DNA from: Pragia fontium DSM 5563 = ATCC 49100
GTDB lineage: Bacteria; Pseudomonadota; Gammaproteobacteria; Enterobacterales; Enterobacteriaceae
NCBI RefSeq assembly: GCF_900112475.1
Contig: NZ_FOLW01000009.1
Span: 62,001-126,000, forward strand
Direction of reading: 5' to 3'
DNA length: 64,000 bases
The notes under the pieces are model-generated. The model was not told where the DNA came from. It did no database searches and saw only the letters and a list, made by a program, of their open reading frames with translations. The stretch's first letter is position 1, and every line of letters begins with the position of its first letter. Below, in pieces: positions 30,601-40,247 of this stretch. A program made the position numbers and the translations under genes.

Positions 30601-30633
30601 TTAAGCCGCCTTTCTTGGCGGCTTATGTTTTTA
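30601..30633 (+). terminator. Terminator of tatABC
   Basis: AAGCCGCC-TTTCTT-GGCGGCTT followed by ATGTTTTTAT; it lies between tatC and tatD. Confidence 0.8.
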
Positions 30634-30678
30634 TATAACACCAAAGGATAGCGGTGTTTAATCAGCAGGAGAAAAGTG

Positions 30679-31461
30679 ATGTTTGATATTGGCGTCAACT
30701 TGACTAACCGACAGTTTGCTCAGGATCGGCATGAAGTCGTGAGTCGAGCAAAAGTGGCGGGTGTTAACGGTATGCTGATTACGGGGACGTCTTTAAAAGA
30801 GAGTTTGGCGGCCAATCAGTTATCCGATCACTATCCTGATTACTGCTGGAGTACGGCTGGCGTTCACCCCCATGACGCTTCTGGCTGGTCTGAATCATGC
30901 GCTCAGCAAATTTATCAGTTAGCGGCGAAAACCAATGTGGTTGCTATTGGTGAATGCGGTCTAGATTTTAATCGTAATTTTTCAACGCCTGAGCAGCAGG
31001 AACTGGCGTTTAACGCCCAGTTAGCCATGGCTGCCGAGCTGGGTATGCCGCTGTTTTTACATTGCCGAGATGCCTATCCGCGTTTTATTGAACTGCTTCG
31101 TCCTTGGTTACCGAAAATACCGGCGGCGGTGGTTCACTGTTTTACCGATAACCGTCAGGCTCTTGAAGCGTATTTAGCATTAGATTTATACATCGGCGTG
31201 ACGGGTTGGGTCTGTGATGAACGGCGTGGTCAGGAATTACGCGAACTGGTGCCGTTGATCCCGGCGGATAAATTATTGCTGGAAACCGATGCGCCTTATT
31301 TGTTACCGCGTGATTTAACGCCAAAGCCCACTTCACGGCGTAACGAACCAGCTTATCTGGCTCATGTATTGCAGCAGGTGGCTATTCTGCGTGGTGATGA
31401 TGCGGCTGAGTTAGGTGAAACAACGCAGAAAAATGCCTATCGGCTGTTGGGATTACGTTGA
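30679..31461 (+). CDS. tatD: TatD-family metal-dependent deoxyribonuclease
   Basis: A cytoplasmic TIM-barrel 3'-5' exonuclease linked to repair of oxidative DNA damage; not part of the Tat translocase. The ATG at 30679 (with AGGAG upstream) gives 260 residues, as in E. coli, and is preferred to the overlapping GTG three bases earlier. Metal ligands and signatures: AGVHPHD, GECGLDF, LHCRDA, VVHCFT and LLETDAPYL. hemB follows after about 90 bases. Confidence 0.96.
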   Translation: MFDIGVNLTNRQFAQDRHEVVSRAKVAGVNGMLITGTSLKESLAANQLSDHYPDYCWSTAGVHPHDASGWSESCAQQIYQLAAKTNVVAIGECGLDFNRNFSTPEQQELAFNAQLAMAAELGMPLFLHCRDAYPRFIELLRPWLPKIPAAVVHCFTDNRQALEAYLALDLYIGVTGWVCDERRGQELRELVPLIPADKLLLETDAPYLLPRDLTPKPTSRRNEPAYLAHVLQQVAILRGDDAAELGETTQKNAYRLLGLR

Positions 31462-31493
31462 GTCATCGCTGTTGAAGCGTATGATAGGTTTGA

Positions 31494-32573
<1,080 letters not shown>

Positions 32574-32636
32574 TAGTGGATGCCTGAAAAGTTATATGAT
32601 TGCCATGAAACGGTTGGCAACTTCAAGGATGTTAAT

Positions 32637-32768
32637 CGGAGGGAGAGACGGGCTGGGGGTCGTAGCAGCTTTAGCTGCCGGAGTGCCCGTAGCCCGGCTA
32701 GGCCCGACGCACGTCTAAGCTAATACAGGTGCCCTCCCGGCCGAACATGAGGGCGATGTGAGCATAGG
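32637..32768 (+). repeat. GC-rich intergenic repeat, copy 1
   Basis: A GC-rich element in an otherwise AT-richer gap. It shares an ordered set of blocks with the element at 49020-49144 on the other strand: GGAGGGAGAG, GGGGTCGTAG, AGC-GCCGGAG, CCGTA, GGCCnGACGCnCGT and CTCnCGGCCG. Inside is a small hairpin (GCAGCT-TT-AGCTGC). No ORF runs through it sensibly. It sits just after hemB, between convergent genes. Confidence 0.65.
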
Positions 32769-32823
32769 GCTTTTTACGGCCGGAATATCCACTGGTATCG
32801 AAAAACACGTTTGGTATTGATCT

Positions 32824-32856
32824 CATGGCCGCGAATATCGCGGCCACTATTTTATT
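32824..32856. terminator. Hairpin between convergent hemB and rfaH
   Basis: TGGCCGCGA-ATA-TCGCGGCCA (32826-32846), followed on the plus strand by CTATTTTATT. Likely terminates hemB, and possibly rfaH from the other side. Confidence 0.65.
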
Positions 32857-32881
32857 AACTCGTTCTAAACTACGCTAAACA

Positions 32882-33373
32882 TCAATCGCGTTTCTCAAAC
32901 TGTGTATTACTGATCTTATGTTCAACTTTCTGATTGATTAGGTTCAACAGCAGAATAGAGCGGGTTTCGCCATCGGGTTCGGCGTAAATCGCCTCCAGCC
33001 CTTCGAAAATCCCTTCGGTAATAATCACCGTGTCGCCGCTTTTTGGTAGGCTAGGATCGCTGACCTGTTGCTTAGGTTGCATCATCAGGCTTTTAATCAA
33101 ACTGAATGGCACGGTAACCGGCATTTTACCAAAGCGAATAAAATGGCTAACCCCGCGGGTGGCGCTGATGGTGGTGGTATGAATTCTTTCCGGATCCAAC
33201 TCAATAAACAGATAATTCGGGAACAGAGGCTCATCAAGGATGACCTTTTTACCACGAACAATTTTTTCTACCTGATAGGTAGGACTAAAGCTGGGAACAT
33301 CCTGTCGTTGGAGATGCTCTTGAGCGCGCGTAAGCTGTCCGCGTTTACAGTAGAGTAGATACCAAGATTCCAT
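32882..33373 (-). CDS. rfaH: Transcription antitermination protein RfaH
   Basis: A NusG paralogue recruited at ops sites to let RNA polymerase read through long LPS, capsule, conjugation and toxin operons. 163 residues (E. coli 162): N-terminal NGN domain [21 protein letters not shown], the LFPNYLF segment, [11 protein letters not shown], and the C-terminal KOW domain [24 protein letters not shown] that switches fold. No ops element was found in this window, so its targets are elsewhere. Confidence 0.97.
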   Translation of the reverse strand: MESWYLLYCKRGQLTRAQEHLQRQDVPSFSPTYQVEKIVRGKKVILDEPLFPNYLFIELDPERIHTTTISATRGVSHFIRFGKMPVTVPFSLIKSLMMQPKQQVSDPSLPKSGDTVIITEGIFEGLEAIYAEPDGETRSILLLNLINQKVEHKISNTQFEKRD

Positions 33374-33478
33374 TAATTATACGCCTAGTAATAATTCGCA
33401 TTAAGGATAGCAAAACCGTTTAGCAATAAACATAAGCATCGGGGATTTAGTCGATTAATCTGAATATTAGGATTATGC

Positions 33479-33493
33479 TGGGAATCATTATCA
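33479..33493. promoter_or_regulatory. Possible Fur box in the rfaH-pepE gap
   Basis: TGGGAATCATTATCA matches 12 of the 14 defined positions of TGATAATnATTATCA, including a perfect right half. It lies about 100 bases ahead of pepE and about 105 before rfaH. A TATAAA near 33549 could be the pepE -10. This is a motif match only. Confidence 0.4.
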
Positions 33494-33595
33494 ATAATTG
33501 TTTCAATCTAAATAGTAATCGATCACAGTAAACGTGAGCGTTTTCCTGTATAAATAGCGTGTTAATAACTAAATAAAGAAACAGAGGTGGTTGAA

Positions 33596-34321
33596 ATGGA
33601 AGCAATATTGTTGAGCAACGGTAAAACATCCGGTGACGCAGAATTGTTAGGTTACGCTAAAAAACAGATCCTGACAGTATTGGCGTCTCGGAAGGTTTCC
33701 AAAGCAATATTAATTCCTTATGCCCTGATTCGTAGTGATTATGACGATCGCGCTCGTGATCTGGAAAAGAGTTTAGGTATTTCCGTCACCAGCATCCATC
33801 ATTTTGATAAACCAGCAGAAGCCATTGCACAGGCAGAATGCATTATCATCAGTGGTGGTAATACCTGGATGTTGAATCAGATGCTGCATGAGAAAGATTT
33901 AATTGTGCCTATCCAGCGCGCAGTACGTGAACGCGAAGTTCCCTATATTGGTTGGAGCGCAGGCTGTAACGTAGCATGTCCATCGATCAGAACAACCAAC
34001 GATATGCCAGTACGTAGCAGCGTAGTATTACCGTCGCTGGGATTGTTCCCGGTACAGATTAACCCTCACTATATCGACGCGCACCTGAGCGGTCATATGG
34101 GCGAGAGCCGTGACGAACGTATTGCCGAATTTTGTGCGGTTAACCCAACAGAGTCCGTGGTTGCGTTACGTGAAGGAAGCTTGCTGCAAATTTCGGGTAA
34201 CACACTGAGTTATTTCAGCGCCAAAGATCAGGGGTTCAAAATCTTTCGTCACGGTCAGGAAATCACTGAGCATTTTGACACCACTGCACTGAATTCATTA
34301 GTGCCTTTTACCTGCAGCTAA
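33596..34321 (+). CDS. pepE: Alpha-aspartyl dipeptidase (peptidase E)
   Basis: A cytoplasmic serine peptidase of family S51 that splits Asp-X dipeptides. The ATG at 33596 with AGAGG upstream gives 241 residues (E. coli PepE 229). The nucleophile Ser121 lies in YIGWSAGCNVACPSIRTTNDMP; ISGGNTWMLNQ and the NPHYIDAH histidine complete the site. It is inserted between rfaH and ubiD, which are not separated by pepE in E. coli. Confidence 0.92.
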   Translation: MEAILLSNGKTSGDAELLGYAKKQILTVLASRKVSKAILIPYALIRSDYDDRARDLEKSLGISVTSIHHFDKPAEAIAQAECIIISGGNTWMLNQMLHEKDLIVPIQRAVREREVPYIGWSAGCNVACPSIRTTNDMPVRSSVVLPSLGLFPVQINPHYIDAHLSGHMGESRDERIAEFCAVNPTESVVALREGSLLQISGNTLSYFSAKDQGFKIFRHGQEITEHFDTTALNSLVPFTCS

Positions 34322-34379
34322 GCGCAAAGTTAGGGAAACCTTTCTATAATGACATCTTAACCGGCCACAGATAACAACT

Positions 34380-35867
34380 ATGAAATACCGAGACCTACGG
34401 GAATTCCTCGATCTGCTCGAGAAGCAGGGGGAATTGAAACGCATAAAACAACCGATTGACCCTTATCTTGAAATGACGGAGATCGCCGATCGCACACTGC
34501 GCGCGAACGGGCCTGCGCTATTATTCGAAAATCCTAAGGGGTATCAAATACCCGTATTATGTAACCTGTTTGGCACGGCGAAACGCGTTGCTATGGGAAT
34601 GGGGCAGGATGATGTCGGTGCGCTGCGCGATGTGGGTAAGCTGCTGGCATTTCTTAAAGAGCCGGAGCCACCAAAGGGCTTTCGCGATCTGGTGGATAAG
34701 CTACCGCAGTTTAAACAGGTATTGAATATGCCGACTAAGCGGTTGGCGTCGGCACCTTGTCAGGAGCAAATCTGGCAGGGTGATGATGTTGATCTTAGCC
34801 AACTGCCGGTCATGCATTGCTGGCCTGAAGATGCCGCTCCGCTGATTTCATGGGGGCTGACGGTAACTCGGGGGCCACATAAAGAGCGGCAGAACTTGGG
34901 TATTTACCGCCAACAGGTATTAGGTAAGAATAAGGTCATCATGCGATGGTTGTCCCATCGTGGCGGTGCGCTGGACTTTCAGGAGTGGTGCCAGCAAAAT
35001 CCCGGGCAGCGTTTTCCGGTGGCTGTTGCACTAGGTGCCGATCCGGCAACGATTTTGGCTGCCGTTACGCCAGTGCCGGATACCCTTTCTGAATATGCGT
35101 TTGCCGGATTATTGCGCGGCTATAAAACGGAAGTGGTTAAGTGTATCTCGAACGATCTTGAAGTACCCGCTAGCGCTGAGATTGTGTTGGAAGGGTATAT
35201 TGAGCCGGGGGAAATGGCGCCGGAAGGGCCGTATGGCGATCACACTGGCTATTATAATGAGATTGATCATTTCCCGGTGCTGACGGTTACCCATATTACT
35301 CGCCGAGCGGATGCTATTTATCACTCGACTTATACCGGTCGTCCACCGGATGAGCCTGCGGTGATGGGCGTGGCGCTTAATGAGGTTTTCGTCCCTATTT
35401 TGCAGAAACAATTCCCGGAAATTGTTGATTTCTACTTGCCACCTGAGGGATGTTCCTATCGGATGGCGGTTGTGACCATGAAAAAGCAGTACGCCGGGCA
35501 CGCTAAACGTGTGATGATGGGCGTTTGGTCCTTCCTGCGGCAGTTTATGTACACTAAGTTTGTTATTGTCTGCGATGATGATATCAACGCCAGAGACTGG
35601 AATGATGTGATATGGGCGATTACTACCCGTATGGATCCCGCCAGAGATACGGTGTTGATGGAGAATACTCCGATAGACTATTTAGACTTTGCTTCGCCGG
35701 TTTCAGGGTTGGGTTCCAAAATGGGTATGGATGCCACCAATAAATGGCCTGGAGAAACTCAGCGGGAATGGGGGCGTCCAATTACTATGGATCCGGCCGT
35801 TCGTACTCGCATTGATGAGATCTGGGATGAACTGGCAATATTTGACGATAAAAAAATGCCTGAATAA
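34380..35867 (+). CDS. ubiD: 4-hydroxy-3-polyprenylbenzoate decarboxylase
   Basis: Prenylated-FMN-dependent decarboxylase of ubiquinone synthesis, 495 residues (E. coli 497). UbiD signatures: [19 protein letters not shown], the cofactor/metal region [13 protein letters not shown] with the catalytic Glu, and [11 protein letters not shown]. The cofactor maker UbiX is not in the window. fre follows after 52 bases. Confidence 0.97.
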   Translation: MKYRDLREFLDLLEKQGELKRIKQPIDPYLEMTEIADRTLRANGPALLFENPKGYQIPVLCNLFGTAKRVAMGMGQDDVGALRDVGKLLAFLKEPEPPKGFRDLVDKLPQFKQVLNMPTKRLASAPCQEQIWQGDDVDLSQLPVMHCWPEDAAPLISWGLTVTRGPHKERQNLGIYRQQVLGKNKVIMRWLSHRGGALDFQEWCQQNPGQRFPVAVALGADPATILAAVTPVPDTLSEYAFAGLLRGYKTEVVKCISNDLEVPASAEIVLEGYIEPGEMAPEGPYGDHTGYYNEIDHFPVLTVTHITRRADAIYHSTYTGRPPDEPAVMGVALNEVFVPILQKQFPEIVDFYLPPEGCSYRMAVVTMKKQYAGHAKRVMMGVWSFLRQFMYTKFVIVCDDDINARDWNDVIWAITTRMDPARDTVLMENTPIDYLDFASPVSGLGSKMGMDATNKWPGETQREWGRPITMDPAVRTRIDEIWDELAIFDDKKMPE

Positions 35868-35919
35868 TTGCCGTGTAATCGGCAATGGCTTGAATTTAAT
35901 GACTCTGTAGAGGGAGTAC

Positions 35920-36621
35920 ATGGCTATATTGAACTGCAAGATCGCTTCTGTAGAGTCGATCACTGACACGGTTTTTCGCGTACGTTTAGTTCCGGACGTA
36001 CCGGTTTCATTTCAGGCCGGTCAGTATTTGATGGTGGTGATGGACGAACGGGATAAGCGCCCGTTCTCTATGGCATCAACACCGATGGAAAATAACCTGA
36101 TTGAATTACATATCGGCGCCTCTGAAATTAACCTTTACGCAATGGCGGTGATGGACAGGTTACTGGCTGAGGATACCATTAGCATCGATATCCCACACGG
36201 TGATGCCTGGTTACGTCAGGACTCTCAACGGCCGATTCTGTTAATTGCTGGCGGTACCGGTTTCTCCTATGTGAATTCTATTCTGATGACGGTATTGGCG
36301 CAGCAGCCTGAGCGTCAGATTTCCCTGTATTGGGGAGGAAGAGAAGAAGCTCATCTGTATGACTTAACTCGTCTTGAGTCTTTGACGGTTCAATACCCAA
36401 ACCTGAATGTGGTTTCGGTAGTCGAGCAGCCTGATGAGCTGTGGCGTGGGCGCAATGGAACCGTACTGGCCGCTGTGTTGTCTGATTTTGGTTCTTTGTC
36501 TGAGCATGATATCTATATTGCCGGACGTTTTGAGATGGTAAAAATTGCCAGAGAACGTTTCTGTAATGAACGCGGTGCCGATGAAACCCGAATGTTTGGT
36601 GACGCTTTCTCTTTTATCTGA
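35920..36621 (+). CDS. fre: NAD(P)H-flavin reductase
   Basis: Reduces free FMN/FAD/riboflavin with NAD(P)H; the reduced flavin serves ferric reduction and UbiX/UbiD chemistry. 233 residues as in E. coli. Motifs: the flavin-site RPFSMAST, the nucleotide-site [15 protein letters not shown], and the C-terminal [16 protein letters not shown] ribosome site precedes the ATG. Same order as E. coli (ubiD-fre). Confidence 0.96.
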   Translation: MAILNCKIASVESITDTVFRVRLVPDVPVSFQAGQYLMVVMDERDKRPFSMASTPMENNLIELHIGASEINLYAMAVMDRLLAEDTISIDIPHGDAWLRQDSQRPILLIAGGTGFSYVNSILMTVLAQQPERQISLYWGGREEAHLYDLTRLESLTVQYPNLNVVSVVEQPDELWRGRNGTVLAAVLSDFGSLSEHDIYIAGRFEMVKIARERFCNERGADETRMFGDAFSFI

Positions 36622-36700
36622 CCATCAGACAACGTTAACCGCAGGGTGTATTAACCCGGATCGTTTGTACATACCGCTGCACACACATCTTTGACAACTT

Positions 36701-36745
36701 GTCATTTGGAGATCGGCCACGGTCTCCAAAATGGCAGGTTTTATT
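36701..36745 (+). terminator. Hairpin between fre and the phosphatase gene
   Basis: TTTGGAGA (36705-36712) pairs with TCTCCAAA (36723-36730); the flanks extend the pairing with bulges. GGTTTTATTT follows, so it may terminate fre. An operator role ahead of the next gene is equally possible. Confidence 0.5.
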
Positions 36746-36771
36746 TCAGATAGCTGAACTAAGAGGGACTC

Positions 36772-37560
36772 ATGACAACTATCAATTTATTACATTCATC
36801 ACTGTTACCTCTGCAAGGCGGCATCAACTTTCGCGATCAGGGGGGAAACCTCGCTCAGGATGGTCGTAAAGTTAAACCGGGCCTGTTATTGAGAGCGGGT
36901 GCTCTGGATCGATTAACCGCCGATGACTGCCATTATCTTAGTCAAATACCGCTAACCAATATTATTGATTACCGCGATGCCGACGAAGTAAAAGCAAAAC
37001 CAGACGTAGTTTGGCAAGGGGTACAATATGACAATATTCCGGCTAATCCATTAACGGATGAAGTGAATGCTAACTTTGCCAAATTGACCGATGAGGCTCT
37101 GGCTTCATTTAACGCCGTTGATTTTATGAGTCGCTTATACAACCAGCTTCCTTTCAATAATCAGGCCTATCGTCATCTTACCCAAGTGATGCAGCAGCCG
37201 GGAGAAGGGGCACTGGTTCAGCACTGTGCGGTCGGTAAAGATAGAACCGGAATTGGTTCAGCCATTGCGCTGTTAGCTTTAGGGGCAAGTCGTGACACGG
37301 TGATTGAAGATTATATGCTGACGGAGACCACGCTGGCGCCTTATCGCACCGAGATCCTCAACCATATGTCAGCCCAACTGAGTGAACAGCACGGTATTGA
37401 TAGCTTAAGCTATGTGATGTCGGCCAAAGAAACCTTTATCGGCACGGCGTTGAAGGCCATTGAACAACGTTACGGTAATACGGATAACTGGTTGGAACAA
37501 GAGTTTGGGCTAACGCCGGTGATTCGACAGCAAATGCAGAATAAGTATTTGGAAGGGTAG
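36772..37560 (+). CDS. Tyrosine-protein phosphatase (DSP/PTP-like, Y_phosphatase3)
   Basis: A 262-residue cytoplasmic phosphatase. The PTP signature CX5R is intact as HCAVGKDRTG (Cys152, Arg158), and the N-terminal INFRDQGG and LLRAGALDRLT segments are typical of the bacterial family that includes Listeria LipA and Mycobacterium PtpB. In those proteins phosphoinositide or phosphotyrosine substrates have been reported; the substrate here is unknown. AGAGGGA precedes the ATG. It stands alone between fre and an AT-rich accessory stretch. Confidence 0.88.
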   Translation: MTTINLLHSSLLPLQGGINFRDQGGNLAQDGRKVKPGLLLRAGALDRLTADDCHYLSQIPLTNIIDYRDADEVKAKPDVVWQGVQYDNIPANPLTDEVNANFAKLTDEALASFNAVDFMSRLYNQLPFNNQAYRHLTQVMQQPGEGALVQHCAVGKDRTGIGSAIALLALGASRDTVIEDYMLTETTLAPYRTEILNHMSAQLSEQHGIDSLSYVMSAKETFIGTALKAIEQRYGNTDNWLEQEFGLTPVIRQQMQNKYLEG

Positions 37561-37587
37561 TTGGTTCTCATTAATCCTGTCTATTTA

Positions 37588-37613
37588 AAATCCGGCTAAT
37601 GCCGGATTTTTTG
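37588..37613 (+). terminator. Terminator of the phosphatase gene
   Basis: ATCCGGC-TAAT-GCCGGAT followed by TTTTTG. Confidence 0.85.
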
Positions 37614-38105
37614 TTATAGGAATGGCGGCATCGTGATGGGTGAATTTGATGGGAATATGGTGAAATAACTTAGCGAGACTAATTATCCTTGGAGTTTTGA
37701 TGTAAAAATAACATAGTGACAGGCGTGGATATTACTATTATTAATGAAGAGTAAAAAGCGATAATTATTTTTATTAACGCGTTGTATTACTAACGTGTTA
37801 AATATGTGATTCAAGCGTTATTAATAACTGATTTTATTTGATCGAGTAAGTTATATAAGCTGGTTATGTTTTCTAGTTACATTATTTAATGAATTATATT
37901 CAATAGCTTGCTATTAATGTTAAATTTACCATTTCTTATAATTATATTGATTATTAAAATGTTACTTATCTTGTCTTTTCCACTTTTTCTAGTAAATATA
38001 CGAGCTGTAATATATTAAGAATTAATATTAAATGTTCCTTGATTAATATTATTCATAATTTTTTAAAATCTTGAAGTTAATTATTGTGAAATAGGGATGT
38101 TGGGT
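37614..38105. other. AT-rich gene-free region ahead of vgrG
   Basis: About 490 bases of markedly AT-rich sequence with no open frame that has a ribosome site. It marks the left edge of the vgrG-rhs island and would suit silencing by H-NS-type proteins. The vgrG promoter presumably lies here; no single promoter stands out. Confidence 0.5.
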
Positions 38106-40229
38106 ATGGAAACGGGACTGTATTTTTCGTGCAAAGTTGGCGAATTATTGGAATCATCGGTTGATGTTATTAATTTTACTTTAGAAGAAGCCCTTTCAAC
38201 CCTGTTTACTCTGCAAATTAAAGTGTCCAGCTTTGATGCGGATATCGATTTGGATGCCTTACTGCTACAACCCGCCTCTCTTACCGTCAGTGCTGATGGT
38301 GTTGGTCTGCGAATTATTAATGGAGTTATCTCAGAAGCCTTTCGAGGTGGCAGTGGCTTTAAGCGAACATATTATACCTTCACTATTCGCCCGGAGTTAT
38401 GGTTATTAACCCTAACGCAGGATAACCGAATATTCCATCACAAGACCATTCCCGCCATTCTGGATGAACTACTGCAAAAACATCATATCCGAGCTGAGTC
38501 CAAATTAATTGATAGCCATAAATCTTGGGAGTACACCACCCAGCGCAATGAAACCGATTATGCCTTTTTTTGCCGTTTAGCCGCAGAAGAGGGAATTGTA
38601 TTCTGGTTTGAAGAAGAGCAGTTATTCTACAGTGATAGTCGTACCGGCATGCTCGGTGGTGAAAAGTTGTTGTATAACGCCCATATTCAAAGCGCCAGCC
38701 GAGAGTCGGTGATTCACAATTTGGAATATGGCGCCAAAATGCAACCCAATGCGGTGCATTTGAAAGACTACAAATACTCACACCCGGCAGTGGGGCTGGA
38801 TGCAAAAGTGAAGAGTCAGGGGGCTCGTCCATCTTATGCCATGTATGAGGGTTATGGCCGTTATGATGATGACGGTGTGGCGCAACAGTACGCCAAATAC
38901 CGTTTGCAGGCGTATCAGGCTGACAGTTTATCTGGTTCGGCAGAAAGTAATTGTATTCAGTTAATGCCAGGTAAGATGTTTACGCTTTCTGAACATCCTA
39001 CTCCATCCATGAACAGCAACTGGCAGGTAATTCGTATTGTTCATCATGGTAGTTTGCCGCAGGCAGTGGCCGATGAATCCCATGAGGGGGTACGAGTGGC
39101 CGTGCTGAGTAATCACTTCAGCTTTATTCCCGGTTCGGTGGACTGGCGCCCTCCGTTTATTGCTAAACCCATGGTATTTGGTAATGAGACAGCCACGGTA
39201 GTCGGCCCTGCTGGAGAAGAAATCTTTGTTAATGAACACGGTGAGGTAAAAGTCCACTTTCACTGGAATCAGTATGATCCTAAAGATGAAAATGCTTCTC
39301 TGTGGGTACGAGCGGGGCAGGCCTGGAACGGTGATGGTTTTGGGGTAATGGCCATTCCGCGTATTGGTCAGGAAGTTATTATTGCCTATCTGAACGGCGA
39401 TATTGACCAGCCAATCATCGTCGGTACGGTATACAACGGCAAGAATGCCACTCCAATATCGCTGCCGGCGAAAAAGACGCAAACCACCATTAGGACTCGC
39501 ACCCATAAAGGGGAAGGATTTAACGAATTGCGTTTTGAAGATGAGGCCAGTCAGGAAGAGATATACATCCATGCCCAAAAAGATATGAATACTGACGTGC
39601 TGAATAATCGAAGCACGCACGTGATCAACAATCACACCGAAAATGTGGATAACAATCAGTCGATGGCCGTCGGGGTTAATCAATTATTGCTGGTGGGTAA
39701 CAACCAAACCAATGATATCGGCAGTAACCGCAAGACCACCATCGGCCATAACGACTCCCTAACAGTGAAAGCTAATCAGGCTGAAACTATAGCGCTGACT
39801 AAGGCCGAAAATATAGGCATAGCCAAAGCATTGAGTATTGGTGGCGCCTATCAGATTACCACTGGTGGAGCGATGAATACCTCGGTAGGGGGGATGCAGG
39901 CTTCCGAAATTGGCTTAACCAAATCTTTACTGGTCGGACAGAAGTACACGGCGGATATCGGTCAGGAAGTGAAGTGGACCATTGGTAACCGCAAAACCGA
40001 AACGGTGGGCAAGGTCTCCATTTATAACGCCGGAGAGCATCTGGAACTGGTCTGTGGTAAAGCCAAAATAGTGCTGACCAGCGACGGGGGTATTTACCTG
40101 AAGGGTGAACATATTGAACTGCAGGCCAATAGTGGTCTGAAAGGAGATGCCAATCTGGTGCAGTGGAATTGCAGTGCAACACAAAGCCCACCGGAAGCGT
40201 CTACAGAGAGTGACAGCAAGGATGCATAA
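38106..40229 (+). CDS. Type VI secretion tip protein VgrG
   Basis: A spike-tip protein of 707 residues from the ATG at 38106 (AGGGA 8 bases upstream; an ATG 9 bases earlier abuts that site and is less likely). It has a gp27-like N-terminal domain (about 1-360), the gp5-type OB fold and Rhs/Vgr core (HGEVKVHFHWNQYDP, RIGQEVIIAYLNGDIDQPIIVGTVYN at about 370-450), then Asn/Thr/Gly-rich beta-helix repeats (about 490-650). No separate effector domain is fused to the C-terminus. The PAAR-Rhs gene starts 18 bases downstream. No other T6SS structural genes are in the window, so this is an orphan tip module. Confidence 0.93.
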   Translation: METGLYFSCKVGELLESSVDVINFTLEEALSTLFTLQIKVSSFDADIDLDALLLQPASLTVSADGVGLRIINGVISEAFRGGSGFKRTYYTFTIRPELWLLTLTQDNRIFHHKTIPAILDELLQKHHIRAESKLIDSHKSWEYTTQRNETDYAFFCRLAAEEGIVFWFEEEQLFYSDSRTGMLGGEKLLYNAHIQSASRESVIHNLEYGAKMQPNAVHLKDYKYSHPAVGLDAKVKSQGARPSYAMYEGYGRYDDDGVAQQYAKYRLQAYQADSLSGSAESNCIQLMPGKMFTLSEHPTPSMNSNWQVIRIVHHGSLPQAVADESHEGVRVAVLSNHFSFIPGSVDWRPPFIAKPMVFGNETATVVGPAGEEIFVNEHGEVKVHFHWNQYDPKDENASLWVRAGQAWNGDGFGVMAIPRIGQEVIIAYLNGDIDQPIIVGTVYNGKNATPISLPAKKTQTTIRTRTHKGEGFNELRFEDEASQEEIYIHAQKDMNTDVLNNRSTHVINNHTENVDNNQSMAVGVNQLLLVGNNQTNDIGSNRKTTIGHNDSLTVKANQAETIALTKAENIGIAKALSIGGAYQITTGGAMNTSVGGMQASEIGLTKSLLVGQKYTADIGQEVKWTIGNRKTETVGKVSIYNAGEHLELVCGKAKIVLTSDGGIYLKGEHIELQANSGLKGDANLVQWNCSATQSPPEASTESDSKDA

Positions 40230-40247
40230 CAGCAAGGAGTTGCAAAG

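Noticed and set aside
38961-39683. 240-codon minus-strand frame inside vgrG
   Set aside because: Antisense shadow of a well-supported VgrG coding sequence with no independent signals.
39600-39960. Tandem-looking AAT/ACC-rich stretch in vgrG, considered as a DNA repeat or CRISPR-like array
   Set aside because: It is codon-level repetition of the Asn/Thr/Gly beta-helix; there are no identical spaced repeats, and no CRISPR array was seen in the window.
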